64,000 bases of DNA from Dyadobacter sp. CY347 (GCF_021502655.1 NZ_JAKFFT010000002.1:310001-374000), one strand, 5' to 3'; numbered from the stretch's first letter, positions 25,614 to 34,336 are shown. The notes: generated from the sequence alone by a model not told the origin. Made by a program: numbers and translations.

Positions 25614-26537
25614 ATGAAAAACGTCAAGCTGTATTTTTCCATCCTCAAAGAAAGTTTCAGTGAATTCATGAATGATAATGGGCTGAAACTGAGTGCAGCT
25701 CTTTCATACTATACAATATTTTCATTAGCTCCCATGTTGCTGGTCATCATTTCGGTGTTCAGCATTTTTTTTGGACGGGATGCCATTCAAGGTGAGTTGT
25801 TTGGACAAATAAGCGGATTGGTAGGAACGAATGCAGCATTGCAATTGCAGGAAATTCTTAAAAATGCCGAACTTTCCAACAAATCGGGTGTTGCGGCTGC
25901 GATAGGCATTGCAACTTTGCTGATTGGTGCAACAGGGGTTTTTGCAGAAATGCAGGATTCGATCAATTACATCTGGGCCATCAAATCGAAACCCAAAAAA
26001 GGCTGGCTGCAATATCTCAAAAACCGCCTCGTATCCTTCTCGTTGATCCTTACGCTGGGCTTTCTGCTGGTGGTTTCGCTGGGCGCGAGTGCATTAGTCG
26101 ATGTGCTGAGTAATCAGTTGGAGAGATATTTTTCCGAAGGTTCAGTCGTGCTGTTTTATATTGTGAACCTGGCGCTGGTCCTAACCATCATTACCGCGTT
26201 ATTTACGGTAATTTTCAAGGTTTTACCCGATGGCGAACTGAGATGGAAAGAATGTATGGTAGGCGCAACATTCACCGCTATTCTTTTCCTGGTAGGCAAA
26301 TTTGTCATTAGTTTTTATCTGGGCCAGTCCGACCTGGGCGCGGCATACGGGACTTCCGCTTCGATTGTTATCCTGTTGACCTGGATTTACTATTCTTCGA
26401 TCATCCTATATTTTGGGGCCGAATTCACGAAGGTTTATGCCAAACAAGACGGCGTAGGAATTGCTCCCAATAAACACGCCGTCCTGATTGTAAGAAAGGA
26501 AATTGATGAAGAAACCGGTAAGCTAATTGTCGATTAA
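25614..26537 (+). CDS. YihY/BrkB-type inner membrane protein
   Basis: 307 residues with six membrane helices. The family signature is at the start: SEFMNDNGLKLSAALSYYTIFSLAPMLLVIISVF, followed by VAAAIGIATLLIGATGVFAEMQDSINYIWAIK and the late YGTSASIVILLTWIYYSSIILYFGAEFTKVYA. The old name ribonuclease BN for this family is an error. Its role is unclear; proposals include export or envelope integrity. The C-terminal 40 residues are cytoplasmic. A large palindrome covers the region just before its start codon and may regulate translation. It ends 10 bases before the convergent sppA stop. Confidence 0.92.
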   Translation: MKNVKLYFSILKESFSEFMNDNGLKLSAALSYYTIFSLAPMLLVIISVFSIFFGRDAIQGELFGQISGLVGTNAALQLQEILKNAELSNKSGVAAAIGIATLLIGATGVFAEMQDSINYIWAIKSKPKKGWLQYLKNRLVSFSLILTLGFLLVVSLGASALVDVLSNQLERYFSEGSVVLFYIVNLALVLTIITALFTVIFKVLPDGELRWKECMVGATFTAILFLVGKFVISFYLGQSDLGAAYGTSASIVILLTWIYYSSIILYFGAEFTKVYAKQDGVGIAPNKHAVLIVRKEIDEETGKLIVD

Positions 26538-26547
26538 ATGTTGACGC

Positions 26548-28314
26548 TTAGCGGATTACCAATTCAAATGGCATTCTGGTTTGTGTTCCGCCCATGTTCA
26601 AAAGCTTTTTATACATTTTGACATAAGGAGCAAGTTCACCCATTGCTTTGGTTGTTGCTTTTTCTTCCTTGTCACCCATCATTTTGGTGATCAATTCGTC
26701 AAACGGCTTTTTCTTTTCAGGATAATAGCGAACGCGGTAATCGCCTTCATTTAATTTCGCCGCTTTGGCTGCGAGCTTAATAGCATCGTCCACACCTCCC
26801 AAAACATCCACAAGGCCGTTTTCTTTGGCTTCCGCGCCAGACCAAACACGTCCTTGTGCGAGGCTTTTTAACTTTTCAACCGACATTTTTCTGCCAGCCG
26901 CTGCTTTCTTGGTGAATGTCTCGTAACCTTCATTCACACTTTTCTGGATCCTCGATTTTTCGAAATCCGTCATGTCACGTGTAGCTGTCGGCCAGTCGGC
27001 ATGCGGGCTTGTGCCTACGCCATCGAATGTTATACCAAGCTTATTATTCATGAAGTCCGAAACATTGAAAATCAAGCCGAATATGCCGATAGAACCCGTA
27101 ATGGTGTTTGGCTGCGCTACGATTTTATCACAACCCATGGCCATATAATAACCGCCAGAAGCCGCTACATCCGACATTGAGGCAATAACGGGCTTCTTCT
27201 TAGCCGTAATTTGAATCTCGCGCCACATGACATCAGACGCAAGCGCGCTGCCGCCAGGGGAATTGATACGAATGACAATTGCTTTAATCTTGTCATTTTC
27301 GCGGATTTCTTTCAGTTCTTTTACAAATTTTTCAGAGCCAATGTTGCCGTCGCCGCCTTCACCGGAAGTGATCTCGCCCTCGGCAACCAGCACGCCAATG
27401 CGTTTGTTGAAATCACCTTCATCAACCTTACTGCCGCCTTTCAGATATTTGTCAACACCAACGTAAGTGATCTTTTTTTTCTCCTCTATTTTCAAATCTC
27501 TTTTCAAATAGGATTCTAATTCATCCTGGTAACCAAGGTCCGTTACGAATTTGTATTGCAATGCTGCTTTCGGATTGTCCACGGCAAGCGAATCCGCAAG
27601 TCCCTTTAATTCAGTAACCGGAATTTTGCGTGAAGCAGAGATATTTTTCAGGAAATTATCATTAATGGCCGTAATCAGCTCAATGGATTGTTTTTTGCTC
27701 GAATCACTCATATCCTGACGAGAGAACATTTCAATTGCACTCTTAAACTCCCCAACACGGAAAACCAACGGTTTGATTTCCAATTTGTCAAACGTGCCTT
27801 TAAAGAAGCTGTATTCTGCCGAAAGTCCGTTCCATTCAATGCCGCCCGCCGGGTTCAGATAAATCTTATCAGCTAATGAAGCAATGTAATAGCCTTTTTC
27901 AGAGTAAGATTCGCCGTAAGTGACGATGAATTTTTTTGATTTTTTGAATTCGAGAAGCTGGTTCCGGATCTCTTCAAGTGTGGCCCATCCGGCTTCCGGT
28001 CCTTCTGTTTTGAGGTAAATTCCTTTGATGTTATCGTCCTTCTGAGCGCTCTTTAAGGCTTCGATGATGTCTTTCAGTCCAACTGCATTTTCATCGCCTC
28101 CAAACGGTCCGCCAATCTCAGCAAATGGATTCTCAACGCCCACTTCCTGTATCGGTTTGTTAAGGTCTAATCTGAGGACGGACTTTTCTGCAATGACCAC
28201 TTCGTCGTCTGACGAAAGCATCGAACCAATACCCGCAAGAATGAAAAAGGAAGCAAAAACGAAAATGATTATGCCGACAAAAGTGGCCAGGACATATTTA
28301 AAAAATTGTAACAT
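26548..28314 (-). CDS. sppA: Signal peptide peptidase SppA, long (67K) form
   Basis: A membrane-bound serine protease that degrades cleaved signal peptides. 588 residues with an N-terminal anchor (about 5-30) and two tandem ClpP-like domains. The Ser/Lys dyad is intact and split between the domains as in E. coli: Lys191 in FRVGEFKSAIEMF and Ser386 in SDVAASGGYYMAMG. The oxyanion region INSPGGSALASD is at 351-361. Domain length and order are normal. It is transcribed away from sixA, and a TAnnTTTG box is found 44 bases upstream of the ATG. Confidence 0.95.
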   Translation of the reverse strand: MLQFFKYVLATFVGIIIFVFASFFILAGIGSMLSSDDEVVIAEKSVLRLDLNKPIQEVGVENPFAEIGGPFGGDENAVGLKDIIEALKSAQKDDNIKGIYLKTEGPEAGWATLEEIRNQLLEFKKSKKFIVTYGESYSEKGYYIASLADKIYLNPAGGIEWNGLSAEYSFFKGTFDKLEIKPLVFRVGEFKSAIEMFSRQDMSDSSKKQSIELITAINDNFLKNISASRKIPVTELKGLADSLAVDNPKAALQYKFVTDLGYQDELESYLKRDLKIEEKKKITYVGVDKYLKGGSKVDEGDFNKRIGVLVAEGEITSGEGGDGNIGSEKFVKELKEIRENDKIKAIVIRINSPGGSALASDVMWREIQITAKKKPVIASMSDVAASGGYYMAMGCDKIVAQPNTITGSIGIFGLIFNVSDFMNNKLGITFDGVGTSPHADWPTATRDMTDFEKSRIQKSVNEGYETFTKKAAAGRKMSVEKLKSLAQGRVWSGAEAKENGLVDVLGGVDDAIKLAAKAAKLNEGDYRVRYYPEKKKPFDELITKMMGDKEEKATTKAMGELAPYVKMYKKLLNMGGTQTRMPFELVIR

Positions 28315-28357
28315 GATATGCTTGCTAGTGGGTTTTATTTCATAGGTATGTAAGAAA

Positions 28358-28365
28358 CAAAAATA
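28358..28365 (-). promoter_or_regulatory. -7 promoter box candidate for sppA
   Basis: On the minus strand TATTTTTG, an exact TAnnTTTG. The implied start of transcription near 28351 gives a leader of about 37 bases. A -33 box is not evident. Confidence 0.4.
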
Positions 28366-28486
28366 CAGATTAATTGTCGCGGATTGCAGAATAATTAATG
28401 TCGAAAGGTTGTATGACCTCGCTAAGTGGCAAAAAAATCCGGCTTATTTTCGTGGTCTGGCAAAGTGTTTAAATGCAGGGAATCTG

Positions 28487-28494
28487 TATTTTTG
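28487..28494 (+). promoter_or_regulatory. -7 promoter box candidate for sixA
   Basis: TATTTTTG fits TAnnTTTG. Transcription would start near 28501, after the alternative upstream ATG at 28473 and just before the ATG at 28509, which supports the shorter start for sixA. Confidence 0.4.
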
Positions 28495-28508
28495 GGAAAA
28501 AAAGAAAA

Positions 28509-29015
28509 ATGAAGAAGACGCTTATTCTCGTTCGTCATGCCACCGCTGAGGACCATAGTTTTTTGATCAAGGATTTTGACAGAAAACTCAACGATAAGGG
28601 ACTGGGCGAGTCAGCGAAAATGGGTGAATGGCTTGCGGCTGCCAATATACATGCTGATATTTTTGTTTCAAGTCCAGCTCCGAGAGCTTACCAGACCGCA
28701 GAAATTATTGCCGGAAAACTTGGTGTAAATTTGGATCAGCTGGTTTCAGACAGAGAACTTTACGATGGCGGACCACGAGCTTATTTGAATGCTGTAAATG
28801 CTGTTTCGGAAAACTTTTCAACGCTCATGCTTTTCGGTCATAATCCTGATATCAGTCATTTTACGGAATATATGTCGGGCACAGACTTGGGCTCAATGAA
28901 GAAAGGGAGCGTTGTCATGATTGAATTTGAAGGGCTCAAATGGGAAGAACTTTCAGCTAAAACCGGGCAGCTGACTCTGTACAAAACACCTAAACAAGTG
29001 AGCGAAGCCGAGTAA
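28509..29015 (+). CDS. SixA-type phosphohistidine phosphatase (histidine phosphatase family)
   Basis: 168 residues. The RHG motif at the start is LILVRHATAED with the catalytic His10, and the fold continues with FVSSPAPRAYQTAEIIAGKLG and the second catalytic His in LMLFGHNPDISHFTEYM. In E. coli SixA removes phosphate from phosphohistidine of HPt/PTS proteins; the partner here is unknown. I choose the ATG at 28509 over 28473 because the shorter form begins two residues before the core strand and a promoter box lies between the two. The gene leads into a small membrane protein gene one base after its stop. Confidence 0.88.
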   Translation: MKKTLILVRHATAEDHSFLIKDFDRKLNDKGLGESAKMGEWLAAANIHADIFVSSPAPRAYQTAEIIAGKLGVNLDQLVSDRELYDGGPRAYLNAVNAVSENFSTLMLFGHNPDISHFTEYMSGTDLGSMKKGSVVMIEFEGLKWEELSAKTGQLTLYKTPKQVSEAE

Positions 29016-29016
29016 A

Positions 29017-29220
29017 ATGGACAAACCAAACAAAAACCGTAGCATATTCATCGCTATAACCATCTTTTTTATCGCGCTGTTCGTGTACATTTCTTATGAC
29101 ATGTCCAGCCGCACAACCGCCCCCTGGAATAAACCCAAGCAACTGAACCGCGCATTGCCAGGCGCCACGCCGGATGCAGATTCTCTTCTATTGGATTCGC
29201 TTCTGGAAGAAGTGAAGTGA
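29017..29220 (+). CDS. Small single-pass membrane protein, unknown
   Basis: 67 residues: a short basic start (MDKPNKNRS), one membrane helix IFIAITIFFIALFVYISY, then a polar tail ending in an acidic stretch DSLLLDSLLEEVK. Its ATG lies one base after the sixA stop, so the two are translationally linked. Its stop directly abuts the stop of the convergent xerD gene. I do not recognise the family. The coupling with sixA and the clean helix support it as a real gene. Confidence 0.65.
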   Translation: MDKPNKNRSIFIAITIFFIALFVYISYDMSSRTTAPWNKPKQLNRALPGATPDADSLLLDSLLEEVK

Positions 29221-30117
29221 TTAACCTCTCGGATGAAACTCCGTGATAACCTGCCGCAGATAATCCCGATCCAAGTGCGTGTAAATTTCTGTCGTCGTAA
29301 TGGACTCATGACCAAGCATTTCCTGAACAGCGCGCAAGCTCGCGCCGCCTTCAATTAAATGCGTTGCAAACGAATGCCGGAATGTGTGAGGGCTTACCAT
29401 TTTATGAATTCCAGCCTTTTCCACAATGTCTTTGATCATTATAAAAATCATCACACGGGAAAGCTGGCCGCCTCTTCGATTCAGAAAAACAATGTCTTCC
29501 GCGTCCTTTGCCGGCGCAATTTCACTCCGAACGTGCTCCAAATAAATTTCCGTGTATTTAATCGCTTCTTTGCCGATCGGCACTAGGCGCACTTTATCGC
29601 CTTTCCCCAAAATCCGTAAAAAACCAATGTCAAAATAACAATGTGTTAACTGCAAGCCAGTTAGCTCCGAAACACGTAATCCAGAACTGTACAAAACCTC
29701 AATAATAGCACGATTCCGCGTTCCTTCTGGCGTGGAATGGTCAATGGCGGATAACATTGTTTCAATTTCCTCATAAGAAAGCACATCAGGCAGTTTGCGG
29801 GGCAGGCGAGGGGATTCTAACAGTTCCGTGGGATCTTCTGTAATTTCATTTTCCAATAAAAGATATTTGAAAAAAGCTTTAATCCCCGAAAGCATGCGCG
29901 CCTGGGAATGTGCGGCTAGGCCAAGCTCAGATAGATATTTGAGAAAACCAGTCAAATGGTCTTCATTCACTTTGGCTGGCGGCAAGTCAATTTTAGCCAA
30001 TTCCAAATATTCTTCCAGTTTTTCAACATCCCGCACATAAGCCTCCACCGAATTGCCAGATAACGAGCGTTCCAGGCGGAGATAATTTTTGAAATGTTTG
30101 ATGTAGCTTTGCCACAT
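29221..30117 (-). CDS. xerD: Tyrosine recombinase XerD (site-specific, dif resolution)
   Basis: 298 residues, the usual size. The N-terminal SAM-like domain covers about 1-90 (WQSYIKHFKNYLRLERSLSGNSVEAYVRDVEKL). The catalytic domain has the Arg in YSSGLRVSELTGLQL, the Lys in GDKVRLVPIG, HTFRHSFATHLIEGGA with the His-x-x-Arg pair, and LGHESITTTEIYTHLD with the Tyr nucleophile. This is the chromosome-dimer resolvase type rather than a phage integrase: there are no other mobile genes near it and it lies among housekeeping genes. XerC is not in the window. Confidence 0.9.
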   Translation of the reverse strand: MWQSYIKHFKNYLRLERSLSGNSVEAYVRDVEKLEEYLELAKIDLPPAKVNEDHLTGFLKYLSELGLAAHSQARMLSGIKAFFKYLLLENEITEDPTELLESPRLPRKLPDVLSYEEIETMLSAIDHSTPEGTRNRAIIEVLYSSGLRVSELTGLQLTHCYFDIGFLRILGKGDKVRLVPIGKEAIKYTEIYLEHVRSEIAPAKDAEDIVFLNRRGGQLSRVMIFIMIKDIVEKAGIHKMVSPHTFRHSFATHLIEGGASLRAVQEMLGHESITTTEIYTHLDRDYLRQVITEFHPRG

Positions 30118-30143
30118 AGAAGAACTGTTAATCTGATTATTGA

Positions 30144-30557
30144 ATGAAAAAGATCCTGATCCTGAACGGCCCTAATTTAAATCTTTTAGGCAAACGCGAA
30201 CCCGGCGTTTATGGTAACCAATCATTTGAGGATTATTTGGAAACGCTAACAGGCCTTTTCCCCGACATTGAACTGCACTATTTCCAATCCAATCACGAAG
30301 GTGCATTAATCGATAAAATCCACGAAGTCGGCTTTACATTCGACGGCATCGTAATCAACGCAGGCGGCTACACCCACACTTCCATCGCCCTGGCCGACGC
30401 ACTTTCAGCAGTAACCACACCCGCCATAGAAGTCCACATTTCCAACATTCACGCAAGAGAACCCTTCCGCCACCACAGCTATTTGACGTCGCGTTGCAAG
30501 GGGATGATTTGCGGGCTGGGGCTTCGTGGCTATGAAATGGCGGTTCGCTATTTCTAA
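30144..30557 (+). CDS. aroQ: 3-dehydroquinate dehydratase, type II
   Basis: Third step of the shikimate pathway. 137 residues with the type II motifs: ILNGPNLNLLGKREPGVYG (catalytic Tyr at the end), HYFQSNHEGALIDKI, GIVINAGGYTHTSIAL with catalytic His region, and IEVHISNIHAREPFRHHSY. The C-terminal CKGMICGLGLRGYEMAVRYF is normal. The start lies 26 bases from the divergent xerD start, so the two share a short control region. It ends at a strong hairpin shared with the convergent M14 peptidase gene. No other aro genes are close. Confidence 0.95.
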   Translation: MKKILILNGPNLNLLGKREPGVYGNQSFEDYLETLTGLFPDIELHYFQSNHEGALIDKIHEVGFTFDGIVINAGGYTHTSIALADALSAVTTPAIEVHISNIHAREPFRHHSYLTSRCKGMICGLGLRGYEMAVRYF

Positions 30558-30562
30558 TTTTG

Positions 30563-30614
30563 AATGAGTGAATGAGTGAGTGAGAAAGTTAGAATACTCA
30601 CTCATTCACTCATT
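30563..30614. terminator. Bidirectional terminator between aroQ and the M14 peptidase
   Basis: A perfect 19-bp stem, AATGAGTGAATGAGTGAGT (30563-30581), with its complement at 30596-30614 and a 14-base loop. The arms are made of a repeated AATGAGTG unit. It lies between two converging stops and overlaps the peptidase stop codon at 30613-30615. T runs are weak. Confidence 0.55.
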
Positions 30615-33102
30615 ATCTAAAAACCGCATTACTAAACAGGATTTTGCCATTATAGAGCATGGAACGGAAAACGGGATCGTCCATGAGGTAAACAACCTGG
30701 CCGCGGCCCATTTCCTGGACGCCCATAATAAGTGTGTTTTTGAGCTTTCCTGTTATTTTGTTGCCTACAAATCCTGCTTTGTAGCCAGTTTCTGCGAGGT
30801 AACCTACATTCCAGCCGTCTTTCAGGAAATCCATTTCGTATGCATCGCGTACGAGGGTGAAATATTCTTTGCTGCATCCAAATGAAAGCGGGTGCGTGGT
30901 GTCAAAAGTGACTTGGAACATGCTTCCCGGTGAAGATTCGCCTGCGCCTTCACGTTCCTGGTCACCGTATTTTTTGAATGTTTCGGAATCTTTCTTTCTA
31001 TCCGTGATTTTTTTAGTCAAATTAAATCCTGGTTTTCCTACAAAAGCATCATTAGCACGTTCCATAGCGATCAGCTTTCCACCATTACGTATCCAGTTTT
31101 GTAATGCTTCCAGATTTTTGTCTCCAATAAGGTCTGAATATTTGCCATCGGGTAGGATTAGGACGTCGATTTCATTCCAAGGCAAAGACGAAAGTCGCGA
31201 ACCGCTAACCATGGTTGCCGGATAGCCGATTTGCTGTTCAAAAAAGTGCCAAACGGCCCCCACGGACGTTGCGCTAATGCCATCTCCTGTAACTACAACC
31301 ACTTTTGGCGTTTTTAATGTCGCAATGTAATCGCTGCCAAAGTCGGCGCCGTTGGTTACGTAACCTGTGTTTACAGGGGTGAGTTTTACAAAATGCTTGG
31401 TCGCGATGGAAGTGACAAGCTTGTCAAACGCCAGATTCTCATTGCCTTTTTTGGGAATGATCAATGTTCCTGCTTCATAAGAAGCCTTATTTATTTCAAA
31501 TGGAATGTTAGAACTTTTAACCAAAACGCCATTTTTCAAAAGCTCACCCAGAAATGCAGCATGCTCAACCTCAGACCATTGTGCCAAGTATGCATAGGGC
31601 GATGTAGCTGGAATTGGATTTTCAATTTTATCCTTTTGATATGCAGCAGGTGTTAATTTGTCCTTCAAACCGTAAGCTTTCAAACCATATAAATAAGCAA
31701 GTCCCCAGCTCGTCACATCATACGTAACCGAGTCTTCCAGCACAGGCTTTGGTTCAAACAGAATTCTTAAAAGGTTCGATTTTGGCTGATAGGCGCTGAT
31801 TAGTAAGTCATTATTTTCAACTTTAATCGCTTGTTCCGTTAATGTCGTCAGCTCCGTTCCTTTCGTGGAAGCCGATTTGCCTGCAATGCCATATACAAAT
31901 CCCTGGCGATCCATCCATTCGCTGAACGAGCGAATGCGCTCTTCGTTGCCTTTGGATTTTACAATGTAGGTTTTGAAAGAACCGGCTGGCGCATTTGCAG
32001 CGTCGTCGTGGAATTTGATAAATTCAGAAACAATGCGCTCCTTTTGCGAAAGCACCGCTTCCAATGTCGCCAGGCTCGTGGCGTAATGATGTGAAATGCG
32101 GCTTACGAGTGTTAATGTGTCGTGCTCGTCTTTGCGCTCAATGCCCAAGCCAGCCCGTCCGCCACCGCCTTGCTCATAGGTCACACCCACTGCTCCGTTC
32201 GCCGTGGGCCAGGTGTCACCATAGCTTGGGTAAAATAGGTCGTAGTTGTAACGCGTGAAATACGCCCAGTTGTTTTTATCAAAATATTTGCGGCAATATT
32301 CTCCGATCAGGTCATTGAACTGGCGCTGCCATGCCGTCACATCCTTGTGAAAAGGGCGGGCGGCCGGTGGAAAATAGTAACTTCTGCTATGGCCCATTTC
32401 ATGGAAATCGGCATGGAAATGCGGCATCCATTGATTGTATAGCGCGATTCGCTCTTTCGTCTCCTTTTGTGTTTGCCACGCCCAGTCACGGTTTAGGTCA
32501 AACAAATAATGATTAAAACGTCCGCCAGGCCACGGCTCGTCATGCTCCATTGCAAACGGCGTCACGTCCGGCGTCGCATTTTGCACGCGGTTATACCATT
32601 GCGTATAGCGCTCATAACCATCCGGATTAATGCAAGGATCGATCATCACGACCATGTTTTTCAAAAAATCCTGTGTCAGCGCATTTTGCTTGTTCAGTAA
32701 TTCATAAACCACTTTCATGCTCGTATTGGCCGAAACCGATTCATTTCCATGCACATTATAACTCATCCAAACGATCGGCGGCGTGGCAGCATCGGGTTTG
32801 CCGTCGAGCAGTTTGATGCTTTTCAAATGATTCGTCCGGATCTTTTCCAAGTTCGCAATGTTCTCAGGCGAAGAAATGAATGCGACCATGAGCGGCCGGC
32901 CCTCATTGGTGCTGCCATATTGCACAAGCTTCACGCGATCCGCATTTTGCGATTGCAGCAACTTAATGTAATCGACGATTTGAGAATGATAGGCAAATTT
33001 GGAACCGAGCGGATAGCCGAGGAACTCATCCGGTGTTTTATTTTGGGCAAAGGTAAAATGTGAAAGCAGGAAAAACAGGGAATAGGAGATATATCGGATC
33101 AT
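30613..33102 (-). CDS. Secreted M14-family zinc carboxypeptidase-like protein
   Basis: 829 residues with a signal peptide (MIRYISYSLFFLLSHFTFAQ). The peptidase domain follows: zinc ligands His118 and Glu121 in NVHGNESVSA, the third histidine in HADFHEMGH (about 234), and a glutamate in VGVTYEQGGGG as likely catalytic base. The C-terminal half contains a domain with VLILPDGKYSDLIGDKNLEALQNWIRNGGKLIAM, resembling a DJ-1/glutamine-amidotransferase-like fold seen in large Bacteroidota M14 proteins. Probably periplasmic or surface and acting on peptides or muropeptides. It has a TAnnTTTG box upstream and shares a terminator hairpin with aroQ. Confidence 0.88.
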   Translation of the reverse strand: MIRYISYSLFFLLSHFTFAQNKTPDEFLGYPLGSKFAYHSQIVDYIKLLQSQNADRVKLVQYGSTNEGRPLMVAFISSPENIANLEKIRTNHLKSIKLLDGKPDAATPPIVWMSYNVHGNESVSANTSMKVVYELLNKQNALTQDFLKNMVVMIDPCINPDGYERYTQWYNRVQNATPDVTPFAMEHDEPWPGGRFNHYLFDLNRDWAWQTQKETKERIALYNQWMPHFHADFHEMGHSRSYYFPPAARPFHKDVTAWQRQFNDLIGEYCRKYFDKNNWAYFTRYNYDLFYPSYGDTWPTANGAVGVTYEQGGGGRAGLGIERKDEHDTLTLVSRISHHYATSLATLEAVLSQKERIVSEFIKFHDDAANAPAGSFKTYIVKSKGNEERIRSFSEWMDRQGFVYGIAGKSASTKGTELTTLTEQAIKVENNDLLISAYQPKSNLLRILFEPKPVLEDSVTYDVTSWGLAYLYGLKAYGLKDKLTPAAYQKDKIENPIPATSPYAYLAQWSEVEHAAFLGELLKNGVLVKSSNIPFEINKASYEAGTLIIPKKGNENLAFDKLVTSIATKHFVKLTPVNTGYVTNGADFGSDYIATLKTPKVVVVTGDGISATSVGAVWHFFEQQIGYPATMVSGSRLSSLPWNEIDVLILPDGKYSDLIGDKNLEALQNWIRNGGKLIAMERANDAFVGKPGFNLTKKITDRKKDSETFKKYGDQEREGAGESSPGSMFQVTFDTTHPLSFGCSKEYFTLVRDAYEMDFLKDGWNVGYLAETGYKAGFVGNKITGKLKNTLIMGVQEMGRGQVVYLMDDPVFRSMLYNGKILFSNAVFR

Positions 33103-33131
33103 AATGATGCATTGGGTAAAACGGCAAAGTC

Positions 33132-33139
33132 CAAAATTA
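33132..33139 (-). promoter_or_regulatory. -7 promoter box candidate for the M14 peptidase gene
   Basis: The minus strand reads TAATTTTG, matching TAnnTTTG, 30 bases before the ATG at 33102. No clear -33 box was found. Confidence 0.35.
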
Positions 33140-33248
33140 GGAAGTTAGCTCAATTTAATGTTATTGAAGATTGAATAAAAAACTTTCAGATTGAAGGTTC
33201 TGGAAATGAGGCAGGTGCAAAATACTTTGATTTTATTTCCAGTGTAAG

Positions 33249-33280
33249 TTTGGAATTTAAAAACCGGTCGTGCATCTTTG
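33249..33280 (+). promoter_or_regulatory. Promoter of tRNA-Glu
   Basis: TTTG at 33249-33252, 20-base spacer, then CATCTTTG at 33273-33280, which differs from TAnnTTTG only at the first base. Transcription would start near 33286, about 70 bases before the mature tRNA. The rest of the 250-base gap from 33103 holds no gene. Confidence 0.5.
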
Positions 33281-33354
33281 CACCACGATTTCGGAAAACG
33301 GAAACGAAAAGTGAAAGAAAGTGCTTAAAAAACGCGCGAAGTAGGAGACCAGTC

Positions 33355-33426
33355 GGCCCATTCGTCTAGCGGTTAGGACACGACCCTTTCACGGTTGAAA
33401 CAGGGGTTCGATTCCCCTATGGGTCA
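33355..33426 (+). tRNA. tRNA-Glu (anticodon TTC)
   Basis: A 72-base cloverleaf. The acceptor GGCCCAT (33355-33361) pairs with ATGGGTC at the end with one G-U. The D arm contains the TAGCGGTTAGGA loop, and the anticodon stem CGACC / GGTTG (one G-U, one A-T among five) encloses CTTTCAC with anticodon TTC at 33388-33390. The T arm is CAGGG GTTCGATT CCCCT-type. CCA is not encoded. Sequence closely follows bacterial tRNA-Glu. It has an upstream promoter and a downstream terminator, so it is transcribed alone. It borders an accessory region, a common place for island insertion. Confidence 0.97.
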
Positions 33427-33460
33427 CATAACCGCGCGGAACGCGCTTTCAGAAACTACA

Positions 33461-33490
33461 AAAACCGCTTTATTTTAAAGCGGTTTTTTT
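33461..33490 (+). terminator. Intrinsic terminator after tRNA-Glu
   Basis: Stem AAAACCGCTTTA (33461-33472) and TAAAGCGGTTTT (33476-33487) with a three-base loop, ending in a run of T to 33490. It lies 34 bases after the tRNA. Confidence 0.85.
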
Positions 33491-33522
33491 GTTGTTAGCT
33501 GGCTCCAATTCCCAAACGCGCT

Positions 33523-33601
33523 GGTTCCAATTTCCAAATTGGGACCCCTTATTCTCCGATTTCTAAATCGGAAACGAGTAAAGATTTTCCAAATCGGAAA
33601 A
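33523..33601. repeat. Cluster of three short palindromes
   Basis: Three adjacent inverted repeats: CCAATTT/AAATTGG centred at 33534 and extended by GGT/ACC, TCCGATTT/AAATCGGA at 33555-33572, and TTTTCC/GGAAAA at 33585-33601. The second and third share AAATCGGAAA. They fill the gap between the tRNA terminator and the ATPase start, a place for regulator binding. Confidence 0.5.
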
Positions 33602-33628
33602 CAAGCGAAACGTTAAATACACACAATA

Positions 33629-34336
33629 ATGCCCTTCCTAACCAACGCCACCACAACCGACCTAGGCAACCCATCCGAATATCCATTCAACATCCCAGTC
33701 CTAGCCAATGGGCTAGACTTAGAATTCAATTCCAACGTAACCTTCTTCGTAGGAGAAAACGGCTCCGGAAAATCAACAATCCTGGAAGCAATAGCAATTA
33801 AATGCGGCTTCAACCCAGCGGGAGGCAACCAAAATCACACATACGAATTTTACGAAACCGAATCAAACCTTTCCAATTATATAAGACTTTCCTGGCGACC
33901 AAAACGAATCACCAACGGCTTCTTCATGCGCGCCGAAAGCTTCTTCAATTTCGCCACTTATGTAGATTCAAATGATCTGTCCGACGTGTACGGCGGCAAA
34001 TCGCTCCACGCGCAATCGCACGGCGAAGCATTCTTATCATTGTTTTTAAATAAATTCAATCGAGGCATTTATCTGCTGGATGAGCCCGAAGCAGCGCTTT
34101 CCCCGCAGCGGCAGCTTGCATTCATGTCGATCATTAATAGTCTGGAACGGGCCGGCAATGCACAATTCATCATCGCAACACATTCTCCAATCCTGCTAAC
34201 CTATCCCGGAGCAGTAATTTTTGACTTTGACAAATCGCCCGTTGAAGAAATAAAATACACGGAAACAAACCATTATCAACTAACCAAAAGCTTATTGGAA
34301 GATCCGGAGCGTTATTTTAAAAATTTGTTTGATTAA
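33629..34336 (+). CDS. AAA/ABC-type ATPase (COG3910-like)
   Basis: 235 residues. Walker A FVGENGSGKST at 40-50, an ABC-like signature QSHGEAFLSLF at about 129-139, Walker B IYLLDEPEAALSP with Asp151-Glu152, and the switch histidine in FIIATHSPILLTYPGA. The short insert between Walker A and signature is typical of small stand-alone ATPases related to RecF/ABC families, whose function is mostly unknown; some act in defence or DNA repair. The gene uses many C-rich and A-rich codons (ACC, CCA, CTA) unlike nearby genes. It overlaps the next, opposite gene by 20 bases at their 3' ends. Confidence 0.85.
   Translation: MPFLTNATTTDLGNPSEYPFNIPVLANGLDLEFNSNVTFFVGENGSGKSTILEAIAIKCGFNPAGGNQNHTYEFYETESNLSNYIRLSWRPKRITNGFFMRAESFFNFATYVDSNDLSDVYGGKSLHAQSHGEAFLSLFLNKFNRGIYLLDEPEAALSPQRQLAFMSIINSLERAGNAQFIIATHSPILLTYPGAVIFDFDKSPVEEIKYTETNHYQLTKSLLEDPERYFKNLFD

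Noticed and set aside
29221..30117. xerD as an integrase of a mobile element
   Set aside because: Length and motifs match the housekeeping recombinase, and the flanking genes (sixA, aroQ) are core genes.
30563..30614. CRISPR-like repeat
   Set aside because: It is one hairpin of a short repeated unit between two genes, with no spacers or cas genes.
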